Assembly: GCA_964548275.1 (NCBI GenBank)
Contig: CAZJQI010000061.1
Location: 1 to 25,980, forward strand
Length of the DNA stretch: 25,980 nucleotides
Direction: 5' to 3'
Origin: JAUVUV01 sp964548275
Lineage (GTDB): Bacteria > Gemmatimonadota > Glassbacteria > GWA2-58-10
Made by a program: the position numbers and the translations under genes. The number at the start of each line of letters is the position of its first letter. Positions within the stretch are counted from its first letter, which is position 1. The notes beneath the pieces were generated by a model. It made no database searches. It had not been told where the DNA came from and was given only the letters and a program-made list of their open reading frames with translations. Of the stretch, positions 7,423 to 15,655 are shown piece after piece.

Positions 7423-8769
7423 ATGCCTCAGCTTTATTCCAGCAAAATAAGTTCACCTGAAATCCGGTCTAAGCCTAGCCCCAAAAGGCTGATCCTCTTA
7501 TTCGCGATATTTTCGGCTGCTATCAGTTCCAACGGGCTGGCCCGGATAAACGAGTCGCCCTGTATTGTGGAAACCAGGGAATATTCCGGGAAAGACCCGG
7601 CTATGTGGCAGGGTCTTTATGCTGCCCGGGACGGCAAGGTTTATACAGGGCTTTGTACAGAGCCGGGAAGCGCTCATCTGTACCAGTATGGCCCGGCAGC
7701 GGATTCTAACAGGGTCATTTGTGAAGTGGCAACCTTTTTGAATGAGTTGGGCAAGGGAATCAAGGCATCGTCAAAAATCCACAATCATCCAGTAGAGGAC
7801 AGCCAGGGGAATATCTATTTCGTGCCGATGAACGACGGTTCAGGGCCGAAAGAAATCGACCATACGAGCTGGCAGGGAGGGCACTGGCTGAAATACGACC
7901 CGCGCACGGATAAAGTAGAAGACCTCGGGCTGGTGGATGTGGGGGTGGGCTGCTATTCTCTGACGATCGACACCAAAAGGAACCACCTGTTCGGCATCGG
8001 CTACACCGGCTATCTCTACAGGTTCGACATCGAGAAAAAAATCAGCAAGAACCTGGGCCGGGTCTCCGACTGGGATATCTGCCGGGATATTGCCTGCGAT
8101 GAGGAGGGCAATGTTTACGGGTGTTTCCCGATAGCGAGAATCTGGAAATACGATGCCAAAACGGAAAAGGTTCTGGATCTTTCCATTCGAATCCCATATG
8201 ACCCGACGGTTTACCCGACCCAGTTGAGCAATCCCCAGATAGACCGCGCCGCAATCTGGCGGGCTGTCGAGTGGGATCCGGTGGATAAGGCGATCTACGG
8301 GGTCACCTGCGGCAGTGGCTCGATACTGTTCGAGTATGAACCCCATGTGGGCGAAGAGGGAAAGGCTAGCGCTCTGGGAAAACTCTGCGACGGAAAATTT
8401 CTCGAACCTGAAGGACGACCTGACATTCCTTACTCGACCATGGCCTTTGCGATCGACAGGAAAAACCGGAAGGTTTATTTTGTTCCCTCGGCCAGGGAAT
8501 ATGCAATAGACGCTTATGTTGAAACTTTCGGCAGCTTTGAGGACCACCACCTGATCATGTTCGACCTGAGAGAAAACAAGCGCCACGATCTTGGGGTTCT
8601 CCTCACCTCGGACGGCCGTCGCGTTTTCGGCTGCGAAGCGGCCTCCGTTGCTCCTGACGGCACACTCTATATCTGCGGCCAGGCAGAGGTGAAAGATCCC
8701 AAGAATGCAACCCGCTATATCGGCAAAATCCCGGTTGCCCTGCATTTGATTATCTACAGGCCGAAATAA
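7423..8769 (+). CDS. Exported beta-propeller-like protein (paralogue 1)
   Basis: The 448-residue product has an N-terminal hydrophobic segment (RLILLFAIFSAAISS, about 24-38) consistent with a signal peptide or anchor. The rest is built of repeated blade-like segments of the form 'DGKVYxG...LYxYxP...VEDLG', for example ARDGKVYTGLCTEPGSAHLYQY, QGNIYFVPMNDG, YLYRFDIEKKISKNLG and KAIYGVTCGSGSILFEYEP. This suggests a six- to eight-bladed propeller, as in NHL, SMP-30 or YncE-type proteins. AAGGAG precedes the ATG. Enzymatic activity cannot be assigned. It is 24 bp upstream of a paralogue with the same blade grammar, so the pair probably arose by tandem duplication and is cotranscribed. Confidence 0.75.
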   Translation: MPQLYSSKISSPEIRSKPSPKRLILLFAIFSAAISSNGLARINESPCIVETREYSGKDPAMWQGLYAARDGKVYTGLCTEPGSAHLYQYGPAADSNRVICEVATFLNELGKGIKASSKIHNHPVEDSQGNIYFVPMNDGSGPKEIDHTSWQGGHWLKYDPRTDKVEDLGLVDVGVGCYSLTIDTKRNHLFGIGYTGYLYRFDIEKKISKNLGRVSDWDICRDIACDEEGNVYGCFPIARIWKYDAKTEKVLDLSIRIPYDPTVYPTQLSNPQIDRAAIWRAVEWDPVDKAIYGVTCGSGSILFEYEPHVGEEGKASALGKLCDGKFLEPEGRPDIPYSTMAFAIDRKNRKVYFVPSAREYAIDAYVETFGSFEDHHLIMFDLRENKRHDLGVLLTSDGRRVFGCEAASVAPDGTLYICGQAEVKDPKNATRYIGKIPVALHLIIYRPK

Positions 8770-8793
8770 GGTAAAATACAGGAGGAGTCAATA

Positions 8794-10101
8794 ATGAATC
8801 ATCCAAAAAGAAAATCTTTTTCCCTAGACCTGGTTAGTATCTTCTGCTTGATCCTCCTGGGAATATTTTCCCTGCTAAATAAGCCTGTTTTCGCACAGGA
8901 CTGGGTAAAGCCCTACATCAAAAACTTGCAGCGCGTTGACCTGCGAAACCTGGGCTATCCCCTGGTCAACGAAATCCCGGCAAATAGTACCGCCATAACT
9001 TCCCTGCTCACTGCCTCGGACGGGAAAATCTACGGTGGCACAACTGGTGAGGAAGCTTATCTTTTCTTTTTCGATCACTCGATTAATAAAGTGAGACATC
9101 TGGGCAAAATCAAATCCCAGCAGTCGATCCACCACTCCCTTGTCGAGGACAAAAACGGATTTATCTATCTCGGCACAGGGAAAAATCCGTTTGTCGGGAT
9201 CGAATTTTCAGCAAGGGCTTTAGGCCCTCAAAGAGTAGAGAATACCCTTTGGCCGGATATCAAAAGGCACTTCCAGGACTATCCTGGCGGACATCTATAT
9301 CGCTATAACCCCTCAGAAAGCAACCGGAGGGTCAAGCTGCCGCAGATGGAGTGCGATCTCGAGGACCTGGGAATCCCTTTGGCTAACAATTCGATATACG
9401 CGCTAACGATCAGTCCGGCAGGAGATGAAATCTACGGCCTGAGTTACCCGGACGGGCACTTTTTTATCTATAATATCCCTGCCGGGGGGTTCAAAGATCT
9501 GGGCGAAATCGATGAGAAAATCGTTTTTCGAGGGCCGGAAAGGCACTGGCGCAGCCTTCCCAGGGCGATGATCTGCGATAACTGGGGTAATGTTTATACT
9601 TCTGGCACTGACGGCAAACTCGTATACTACAATCCCAGAACGAGTAAAATTGTCACCACCGAGGAAAAACTCCCCAGCGACCGTTACCCTGGCGAGGATT
9701 TCAGTTACGCTGTGGTGGAGTATTTTGCGGAAGCAGAAGAGGGAAGAATTTACGGGGGTACCTCGGACGGCTATCTCTTTTCTTTCAAACCTGGAGCCTC
9801 AATAGAAGTGCTCAACCTTGGTAAGCTCAGATCATCACGCCGTCTGAGAGCGCTCACCGCTGGGGTTGACGGCAAGATATACATGATAGCTGGAGAAAGG
9901 GCAAGCACGATGCCCTGCCAGCTTTTCTCCTATAATACTTATAAAGGCGGGTTTGAAAATCTTGGAATCCTGATTGTGGATAGAAGCCCGCACTACTACT
10001 GGCGCGGCTACCAGTTCGACTGCATGACTACCGGTCTCGACGGTACCATATACCTTGGCGAGAGCGAACGACGCTCGCATCTTTTTCTTTATATACCCTA
10101 G
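8794..10101 (+). CDS. Exported beta-propeller-like protein (paralogue 2)
   Basis: The 435-residue product has a clear signal peptide (LVSIFCLILLGIFSLLNKPVFAQ, cut after about residue 34). Propeller blades follow, such as SDGKIYGGTTGEEAYLFFFD, KNGFIYLGTG, NSIYALTISPAGDEIYGLSY, NVYTSGTDGKLVYYNP, EGRIYGGTSDGYLFSFKPG and GTIYLGESERRSHLFLYIP. The last blade shares the 'YIGKIPVALHLIIYRP'-type ending with its upstream neighbour. AGGAGG lies just upstream of the ATG. A periplasmic or secreted binding or lyase role is possible, but no catalytic motif is visible. The gene ends 23 bp before a perfect inverted repeat that separates it from the convergent UroD-like gene. Confidence 0.75.
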   Translation: MNHPKRKSFSLDLVSIFCLILLGIFSLLNKPVFAQDWVKPYIKNLQRVDLRNLGYPLVNEIPANSTAITSLLTASDGKIYGGTTGEEAYLFFFDHSINKVRHLGKIKSQQSIHHSLVEDKNGFIYLGTGKNPFVGIEFSARALGPQRVENTLWPDIKRHFQDYPGGHLYRYNPSESNRRVKLPQMECDLEDLGIPLANNSIYALTISPAGDEIYGLSYPDGHFFIYNIPAGGFKDLGEIDEKIVFRGPERHWRSLPRAMICDNWGNVYTSGTDGKLVYYNPRTSKIVTTEEKLPSDRYPGEDFSYAVVEYFAEAEEGRIYGGTSDGYLFSFKPGASIEVLNLGKLRSSRRLRALTAGVDGKIYMIAGERASTMPCQLFSYNTYKGGFENLGILIVDRSPHYYWRGYQFDCMTTGLDGTIYLGESERRSHLFLYIP

Positions 10102-10124
10102 CCTGAATTATTTACTGCAAGTCA

Positions 10125-10209
10125 GGTCGGGCCGGCATCTTTTTTGCCTGAACACCATGGTAAATTGCACTGAGCTTGAAAGATTCGCAAAAAAGATGCC
10201 GGCCCGACC
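10125..10209. repeat. Perfect 23-bp inverted repeat between convergent genes
   Basis: The arm at 10125-10147 (starting GGTCGGGCCGGCATC and ending TTTTTTGC) is an exact reverse complement of 10187-10209, with a 39-base spacer. It lies between the stop codons of the propeller gene (plus) and the UroD-like gene (minus). It may act as a bidirectional terminator or be a dispersed foldback repeat. The T6/A6 runs are inside the stem rather than after it, unlike a classic intrinsic terminator. Confidence 0.85.
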
Positions 10210-10222
10210 GCTCCAAAAACTT

Positions 10223-11389
10223 TCAGCCGAAATAGCGCCCGTTGAGTTTCTCCGCTTCATCAAGCATGGCCATGAAATTATCGTAATTCGTGCCCACGGC
10301 CACCGAATGGCTGGTGCCGAGAATAAATCCGCCCTCGCCTCCGGTTTCGGCTGCGATCCGGAAAGCCTCGGCCACATCCGCGCGCACTTCTTCCGGAGTG
10401 CCGGCGATCAGGTGCTCTACCTGCACCCCGCCCCAGAGAGCGATCTCTGTCCCGTGATTCCTGCGCAGCTTTTCCAGGTACATACCGGCGCTTTTCTGGA
10501 TCGACTGGTAGCAATCATAGCCCGCCTGGATAAAATATTCCAGCAGAGGGTTATTATTGCCGCAGGCGTGCTTGATCACTTTGAGGCCGCGGCGGTGTAC
10601 GCTCTTCACTCTGGCTTTTATGTTCGGCAGGCAGATATCTCTGAAAGTCTCCGGCGAGATCATTGGTCCGCTGTTGTATGAAAAATCCATGCCCCAGAGC
10701 ACGGCATCCTGACCCGGCCTAATGTAGTAGTCATCCTCCATCTGGCCGGCTGCCAGAGCCTGGCGGTGGGCCGCGCATACAGTATCCGGGTTGAGACCAA
10801 ACTCCAACAGGCCGCGCTCGTAGTTGTCCCCGATCAGGATCATAGCAGCCTCGTTGCCGGAGGGGCCAATCACGAAACGCTCTCCCTGGAAAGCCTCGAT
10901 CACCGCGTCCGCCACCTCGAAGCAGCTCGGGTCGGGCGGCTCGATTTTATCAGGCACCGGGAAATCCTCAGGGGTGAAAGTGCGTCGTGCCAGTTCGGGG
11001 TTTTCAATACAGGTAATATCCTCGGTTTTGGGGGAGTACCGGTAGATTCGGCCGGTGCTGTCGCGCCAGGTGTCCCCGGCAATCTGCTCCGGCCTTTCGG
11101 GTTCGTAATCCGCTGGAGGCAGAACCGAGGAAGCCATTGCATGCACTGGAACAATATCGATCAGCTCGATCCTGGAGTAGAACTCGATTGCGTCTTCCCG
11201 CCACGACTGGGCCACCTCGTCCCTTCGCCCCTCCCAGAGTGCGATCTGGCTTTTGGCCTTGGCCCGAAGATATGTTTCGCGGCCCAGAACCCTTGAAACA
11301 GTATCATGGTCAACAGCGAAAAACCCGAGCGGCAGGCGGTCCACCGGCCTGTGCTCCAGAGCCGCTATTACGCGCTCCCTGCTGTTCAA
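10223..11389 (-). CDS. Uroporphyrinogen decarboxylase-family (UroD/MtaA-like) protein
   Basis: The 388-residue protein belongs to the UroD superfamily: MNSRERVIAALEHRPVDRLP at the N-terminus, FVIGPSGNEA, GMDFSYNSGPMISPETFRDI, KVIKHACGNNNPLLEYFIQAG and a C-terminal GGEGGFILGTSH. It is unlikely to be the haem enzyme HemE. The N-terminal signature and HxCG motif are typical of the methyltransferase-like branch (MtaA, CmuA and many uncharacterised paralogues), where His and Cys can bind zinc and methyl groups move between substrate, corrinoid and thiol. No corrinoid protein is adjacent, so the substrate is open. The start is a TTG preceded by GGGGAGA. An overlapping ATG four bases upstream is out of frame and terminates at once. 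Confidence 0.85.
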   Translation of the reverse strand: MNSRERVIAALEHRPVDRLPLGFFAVDHDTVSRVLGRETYLRAKAKSQIALWEGRRDEVAQSWREDAIEFYSRIELIDIVPVHAMASSVLPPADYEPERPEQIAGDTWRDSTGRIYRYSPKTEDITCIENPELARRTFTPEDFPVPDKIEPPDPSCFEVADAVIEAFQGERFVIGPSGNEAAMILIGDNYERGLLEFGLNPDTVCAAHRQALAAGQMEDDYYIRPGQDAVLWGMDFSYNSGPMISPETFRDICLPNIKARVKSVHRRGLKVIKHACGNNNPLLEYFIQAGYDCYQSIQKSAGMYLEKLRRNHGTEIALWGGVQVEHLIAGTPEEVRADVAEAFRIAAETGGEGGFILGTSHSVAVGTNYDNFMAMLDEAEKLNGRYFG

Positions 11390-11452
11390 TTCATCTCTCC
11401 CCTGTCTTTTCTGCTGATCAAGCCCTCTTTCAGGAGTAAAATCAACAAAACT

Positions 11453-11608
11453 TTATAAGGCCAGAATACGCCTGGTGAATTCATAAAAAAGGCGGAACCA
11501 GATTTCCACGCAATCTACCGGCACGGTTTCCGGCGTATCCTCCGGCCGGTGCCAGAGATGCACCAGATCGTAACCCTCGCTGTTAACGTAAACCGCTCTT
11601 GCCCCGGC
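11453..11608 (-). pseudogene. C-terminal remnant of an M28-family aminopeptidase
   Basis: In the gap between the UroD-like and glycosylase genes, the minus strand has an open frame of 51 codons with good codon texture but no normal start. It reads through VYVNSEGYDLVHLWHRPEDT and PVDCVEIWFRLFYEFTRRIL before a TAA at 11453-11455. The 'H-x-P-x-D-T-P' segment followed by an amphipathic helix matches the usual end of M28 zinc aminopeptidases, where the His is a metal ligand. The frame is closed upstream by TAA at 11609-11611 and overlaps the 3' end of the glycosylase gene. The rest of a peptidase is absent, so this looks like a deletion scar. A 33-residue ORF starting at an internal GTG with GAGGG upstream cannot be excluded. 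Confidence 0.5.
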
Positions 11609-12323
11609 TTATCCCACGGCGCACACAGATCTGTTCCAGGGGGCAGCCTTCACATTCCGGCTCACGGGCCGTACAGCGCTCTTTGCCGTGGATCACCACA
11701 AGGGCGTGATACTCATTATAAAGTTTGCTCTCAGCCGGAAGGGCCTTTTCGAAACGCTGTTTGAGCTCCTTGTAGGGAATATCGCGTGGGGTAATCCCAA
11801 GCCGGTAGAAAATCCTTTTCGTATAACTGTCGATCACAAAACTTGCACGGCCTGTAGCGTAAAGAATAATCGAATCCGCCGTTTCCGGTCCTATGCCATG
11901 CAACCCGAGCAGCATCCGCCGCATTCGTGAGACAGGTTCGGCGAAAAAGCGCTCCCAGTCCGCCCCGTAACGCTCATTTAAAAATGATATGAGACTTTTG
12001 ATTCTGCGAGCTTTCTGGTTGAAATATCCCGAGGGCCGGATGAAAAGGCCGAGTTTCTCCTCAGGTATTTCCAGCAGGGATTGGAAATCGAGGCGGTTTT
12101 GGGAGGATAAATTCTCCAGCGCCTTTCTTGCCCCGTTCCAACTTGTATTCTGTGTCAGCACCGCACCGATCATGACCTCAAGGCGCTGTGACACATTGGT
12201 TGGGCCCCCGCTGTAAACAGGGGATCGGCCACCTGGCGGCGTAACGGGCCACCAGCTCTGGGGACCGTAACAGGCGAGCAGGCTTTCGTATACATCGCGA
12301 ATGATCTTCCGGTCATTTCCCAT
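11583..12323 (-). CDS. HhH-GPD DNA glycosylase, endonuclease III-like with Fe-S cluster
   Basis: The 246-residue protein has the helix-hairpin-helix of the base-excision glycosylase superfamily (LLGLHGIGPETADSII), the catalytic aspartate in FVIDSYTKR, and a C-terminal Fe4S4 loop spaced C-x6-C-x2-C-x5-C (CTAREPECEGCPLEQIC). In E. coli Nth the hairpin is followed by the Schiff-base lysine (GRKTAN). Here that position is Glu (GPETAD), so a bifunctional lyase activity is unlikely. A monofunctional glycosylase removing alkylated or otherwise damaged bases (MagIII-like branch) is more probable. An insertion-like Pro/Gly-rich segment lies at about residues 26-42. AAGGG precedes the ATG at 12323. It is divergent from the TMTC-like gene. 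Confidence 0.85.
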   Translation of the reverse strand: MGNDRKIIRDVYESLLACYGPQSWWPVTPPGGRSPVYSGGPTNVSQRLEVMIGAVLTQNTSWNGARKALENLSSQNRLDFQSLLEIPEEKLGLFIRPSGYFNQKARRIKSLISFLNERYGADWERFFAEPVSRMRRMLLGLHGIGPETADSIILYATGRASFVIDSYTKRIFYRLGITPRDIPYKELKQRFEKALPAESKLYNEYHALVVIHGKERCTAREPECEGCPLEQICVRRGISRGKSGLR

Positions 12324-12356
12324 TACACACCCTTCGGCTCCAGCTTGCTTAACTTC

Positions 12357-12386
12357 TTGACAGCTATGTCCGGGGTACTCAATATT
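12357..12386 (+). promoter_or_regulatory. Putative promoter for the TMTC-like gene
   Basis: A perfect TTGACA (12357-12362) is followed after 17-18 bases by CAATAT/AATATT, a weak -10. Initiation around 12392 would leave almost no leader for a TTG start at 12396 but about 25 bases for the ATG at 12417. Confidence 0.4.
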
Positions 12387-12416
12387 CTAAACTGATTGTT
12401 ATCCGTGAAAACTAAT

Positions 12417-14765
12417 ATGACTGTTTCGGGTTTCCAAAATATATTGCGCTCCAGATCATTCCGCTACCTGGTTATTCTGCTGGCCACAGCGGCTGTTTAC
12501 TGGACGACTCTCAGTTCGGGATTCGTGCAATGGGACGATAGCCTTCTGACAGAAAACCTCGCCCTGCGTGGATTCAGCACTGACCATCTCCGTGCGGTTC
12601 TTCTCCCGAAAGGCGGGGCTTACCAGCCGGTGCGCAATCTCGCGTTTTCGCTGACCTACCAGTTTTCGAAACTGGAGCCGTTCGGCTATCACCTGGTAAA
12701 TATCGTGCTCTACCTGCTGGTGGTGGTTCTCGCTTTCCGTGTACTCGAGGTACTTGCAGACTACAGTCCCGGCAGACAGAAAGTGAAACACTACGCCCCC
12801 TGGATCGGGGCCGCTTTGTTTGCCTTTCACCCGCTCCATGTGGAGGGGGTGGCCTGGATTCAGGGCAACAAGGATCTGCTGGTCTCGCTATTTTTTCTGT
12901 CTGCTTTCCTGAGCTATGAAAAATACGCTCGAGCGGGCAGGGGCCTGAAATATTACTGGCTGTCCTACCTTCTGTTTCTCCTCGCCCTGGGCTCCAAGCC
13001 GACCGCGGTCGCCTTTCCTCTTGTGCTGCTGGCCTACGACCTGATTCTAAACCCCGCCGCGGTGCGGAACAGGGGCGGAGAATCCCGACCGGTCGCCGCT
13101 GCACTGCTGATACGTTATTTACCCTACCTCATACCTGCCGCACTGCTGTCCGCTTATTTTATCTTTTTCACCGGGGCAATGGAGCAGAACAAATTAACGC
13201 TTGAAAATATCCTCGTTATCCCGGAGATCCTCTGGAACTATTACCGATTGATCTTCCTGCCGGTGGGTCTTTTGCACCGTTATCTGGATCCTTCCTTTCA
13301 GGGTTTTACTGATCTCGAGTTCCTGGCCGGTTCAGTCGCCACTGCAGCTATTCTTTACTTTGCTTTTCGAAAGGCGCGCAAATTTCCCCTAATCAGTTTC
13401 GGGATCTTCTGGTTTTACATCTGCTGGCTTCCGCAGTCAAATCTTGTACCCATCGCGATCCGGGTAGCTGACCGCTACATTTTTATTTCTCTTCTGGGGG
13501 TATGTCTGGTTGCCGCGGTTCTTTTATCCGAGCTGCTAGAAAGTGCCGCTGCCAGGTGGAAAACCGTGTTGCGTGTTATGATTGTTGCGCTCTGCATGGC
13601 GCTGGCCTTTTTGAGCTATGACCGCTGCAAAGTATGGCGGGACGGTGAAAGCCTCTGGCTGGATGCTGTGAGCAAGATACCAGGCGCCGGTTTTTACCAG
13701 AGGGGGCTTGCTGAATCTTATCTGGCAAAAGACAAACCCGAGCTCGCATTCAGGGCATTCGAGAGGGCCTCTGTTATTAATCCATACGATGCGCGCGCTC
13801 TGATCGGCATGGGATATATCCGCAAAAAGCAGGGCCGCATGGAAGAAGCCGAGGGACTTTACCAGCGGGCCATTTCAGTGGACAGTACCAATTATAACGC
13901 CTTCAACAGCCTGGCGAACATATATGCCCAGCAGGGAAAAGACTCGCTCACTATTCAATATTATGAACGGGCTATCGATTTGAGGCCCGGAAGTTATCTG
14001 GCGCTTTATAATTTATCGGTGCTATTCCGTAACCTGGGCCGGACAGAGGAAGCCGACAGCCTGCTTCAGGAACTGGAAAAAGCCAGCCTTCCTCGACCGA
14101 TCATACTCTTGAAAAGGGGAATGGATTTGATCTCCGACGGCATGCTGGACAGCGCCAAACTTCGTTTCAGAAGGGCACTAGCCCTGGATGCAGACCTGAC
14201 TCAGGCCTACGCAAAGCTGGGGGAGGTTTACTTGAGGCAGGATTCACTGGAGCCGGCGTTAACGCACCTGAGGCGTGCTCTGGCTGATGCTGTTCCCGAA
14301 TGGTCGCTCTACAACAACCTGGGCTTGGCTTTCTCCCGGTCTGATATACCGGACTCGGCGCTGTATTATTATCGTAAGGCCTATGAACTCGAGCCTGATT
14401 CGGCCGTTACTACGCTCGATCTGGCCGTGCTCCTGAACAGAAAAGGAAAGACAGAAGAGGCGATAGGGATCGTCGAACGTTTGCTTGAGACAGATTCTGA
14501 TAATTTTCTAGCCCATTACGATCTCGGCAACTGGCTGACCAATATCCAACGGTACCCGGAGGCTGCCACCCATTACAACCGTGCGCTCCAGATCAACCCC
14601 GGGCACGCCAACGCTCACCTGAATCTCGGCCTGCTCTATCTCAAGTACCTGAACCGGCCCGGGCCTGCTCTGGAGCATCTGGAGCGCACTCTGATTCTAG
14701 AGCCGGGACACCCGCAGGCCCATTCTATCAGGCAAACAGTAGATTTTCTGAAAAATCCCGGCTGA
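12417..14765 (+). CDS. TMTC-like polytopic membrane protein with C-terminal TPR domain
   Basis: The product is about 782 residues. The N-terminal 420 residues contain roughly ten hydrophobic membrane segments and the sequence FAFHPLHVEGVAWIQGNKDLL, the hallmark of the TMTC/GT-C-like family, together with an early luminal-type acidic loop (SSGFVQWDDSLL). From about residue 423 to the end come around nine tetratricopeptide repeats, for example AFRAFERASVINPYDARALI, AEGLYQRAISVDSTNYNAFN and AATHYNRALQINPGHANAHL. Eukaryotic TMTCs are O-mannosyltransferases. Bacterial relatives are uncharacterised but are presumed to glycosylate exported proteins or act in envelope assembly. I chose the ATG at 12417. 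TTG 12396 and GTG 12405 are in frame. None has a clear ribosome binding site. It is transcribed convergently with the LolA operon. Confidence 0.82.
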   Translation: MTVSGFQNILRSRSFRYLVILLATAAVYWTTLSSGFVQWDDSLLTENLALRGFSTDHLRAVLLPKGGAYQPVRNLAFSLTYQFSKLEPFGYHLVNIVLYLLVVVLAFRVLEVLADYSPGRQKVKHYAPWIGAALFAFHPLHVEGVAWIQGNKDLLVSLFFLSAFLSYEKYARAGRGLKYYWLSYLLFLLALGSKPTAVAFPLVLLAYDLILNPAAVRNRGGESRPVAAALLIRYLPYLIPAALLSAYFIFFTGAMEQNKLTLENILVIPEILWNYYRLIFLPVGLLHRYLDPSFQGFTDLEFLAGSVATAAILYFAFRKARKFPLISFGIFWFYICWLPQSNLVPIAIRVADRYIFISLLGVCLVAAVLLSELLESAAARWKTVLRVMIVALCMALAFLSYDRCKVWRDGESLWLDAVSKIPGAGFYQRGLAESYLAKDKPELAFRAFERASVINPYDARALIGMGYIRKKQGRMEEAEGLYQRAISVDSTNYNAFNSLANIYAQQGKDSLTIQYYERAIDLRPGSYLALYNLSVLFRNLGRTEEADSLLQELEKASLPRPIILLKRGMDLISDGMLDSAKLRFRRALALDADLTQAYAKLGEVYLRQDSLEPALTHLRRALADAVPEWSLYNNLGLAFSRSDIPDSALYYYRKAYELEPDSAVTTLDLAVLLNRKGKTEEAIGIVERLLETDSDNFLAHYDLGNWLTNIQRYPEAATHYNRALQINPGHANAHLNLGLLYLKYLNRPGPALEHLERTLILEPGHPQAHSIRQTVDFLKNPG

Positions 14766-14860
14766 ACTAGACGCAAAGACGTCCTCGCCCCATTTCAGCC
14801 CTGCACAGTAGCGCAGAAACGTGGCTTCCCCCCGCCCAATTCATATTCTCTCGGAGGCAT

Positions 14861-14894
14861 AAAAAACCCGCCGGATTATACCCCTCCAGCGGGT
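14861..14894 (-). terminator. Rho-independent terminator after the LolA-like gene
   Basis: On the minus strand ACCCGC-T-GGA pairs with TCC-G-GCGGGT (one T-G wobble) around a 9-base loop and is followed by TTTTT. It lies 28 bp after the lolA-like stop codon. There is no T-run on the plus strand, so it serves only the minus operon. Confidence 0.82.
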
Positions 14895-14922
14895 CCTGAA
14901 GTTCTACAATTTGTGAAAAGAC

Positions 14923-15636
14923 TTACTGCGCCACCCCGCTTTCGGAGGTATGGTCGATCACCTGTGTACCAGCAGGCGGATTGAAAGTGAAACGGCTTTC
15001 GGAAAACCTGAGATTATCGATATGATTGGAATATTCCAGAATAGTCCTGTCGCCGTTTTTCTGTACGATCTGGGTGCGTACCGGGTACCATTTCCCCTCG
15101 GAAACTGTCAGCAACACCCGGCCAAGGCCCAGGGCAGGACTCGCCGCAGGGGTACCCTCCAAAGGCACAAGAGAGAGCGTGTAGGAATTTTTTCCGTTTT
15201 TATCTACAGCCGTATCCTCGATTTTCACCGTGAACTGCCCGCGGATAGCTTTCACCGACCCGCCGAACCCGACAAACAGTGCACTCAGTCCCTTGGTCTG
15301 CTTGAGAGACAGTTCATGCACCTGTTTCAGTTCCGGGTAATGGAGCCATACATGATTGTAATTGATAATCAACTGCTGATGCTCAGGGGAATGGGTGTCC
15401 AGGACGAGTTTATCCGGATTGCGGAAATAGAATTTGCCCCGGGAGACGATCCGGTCGTCGAAAAACATCATTTCTTTGGTCTGAACAAAATCAGCCTGAA
15501 GGTCCTCCAGGCGCTGATTAACCTCGTTCATGTGTTGGAGAACCTGGTCCACGGTCAACCGGCTGGAGGCAGTCAAATTGGCAGCCGCTACCGGTATAGT
15601 AAAACTGATTAATACAATCCTGACAACTTTCCTCAT
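14923..15636 (-). CDS. LolA-like outer-membrane lipoprotein carrier protein
   Basis: The 237-residue product has a signal peptide (about 1-25, ending IPVAAANLTASS). The LolA/LolB-type fold signatures follow: QRLEDLQADFVQTKEM near residue 40, RGKFYFRNPDKLVLDTHSPE, QQLIINYNHVWLHYPELKQV, then a beta-rich body ending with FTFNPPAGTQVID. LolA shuttles lipoproteins released by the LolCDE ABC complex across the periplasm to the outer membrane. An in-frame ATG at 15666 overlaps the end of the radical SAM gene, but the ATG at 15636 has GGAAGG upstream and places the signal peptide at the N-terminus. It is the last gene of a minus-strand operon that begins with a LolD-like ATPase, which strengthens an envelope-lipid or lipoprotein trafficking role. 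Confidence 0.82.
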   Translation of the reverse strand: MRKVVRIVLISFTIPVAAANLTASSRLTVDQVLQHMNEVNQRLEDLQADFVQTKEMMFFDDRIVSRGKFYFRNPDKLVLDTHSPEHQQLIINYNHVWLHYPELKQVHELSLKQTKGLSALFVGFGGSVKAIRGQFTVKIEDTAVDKNGKNSYTLSLVPLEGTPAASPALGLGRVLLTVSEGKWYPVRTQIVQKNGDRTILEYSNHIDNLRFSESRFTFNPPAGTQVIDHTSESGVAQ

Positions 15637-15655
15637 GCAATCAGCCTTCCCAATT

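Noticed and set aside
7840..8745. 301-codon minus-strand open frame opposite the first propeller gene
   Set aside because: No start signals or recognisable motifs. The sense frame is clearly patterned.
10055..10681. 208-codon plus-strand open frame across the 23-bp inverted repeat
   Set aside because: It reads through the repeat and the antisense of the UroD-like gene, and has no ribosome binding site.
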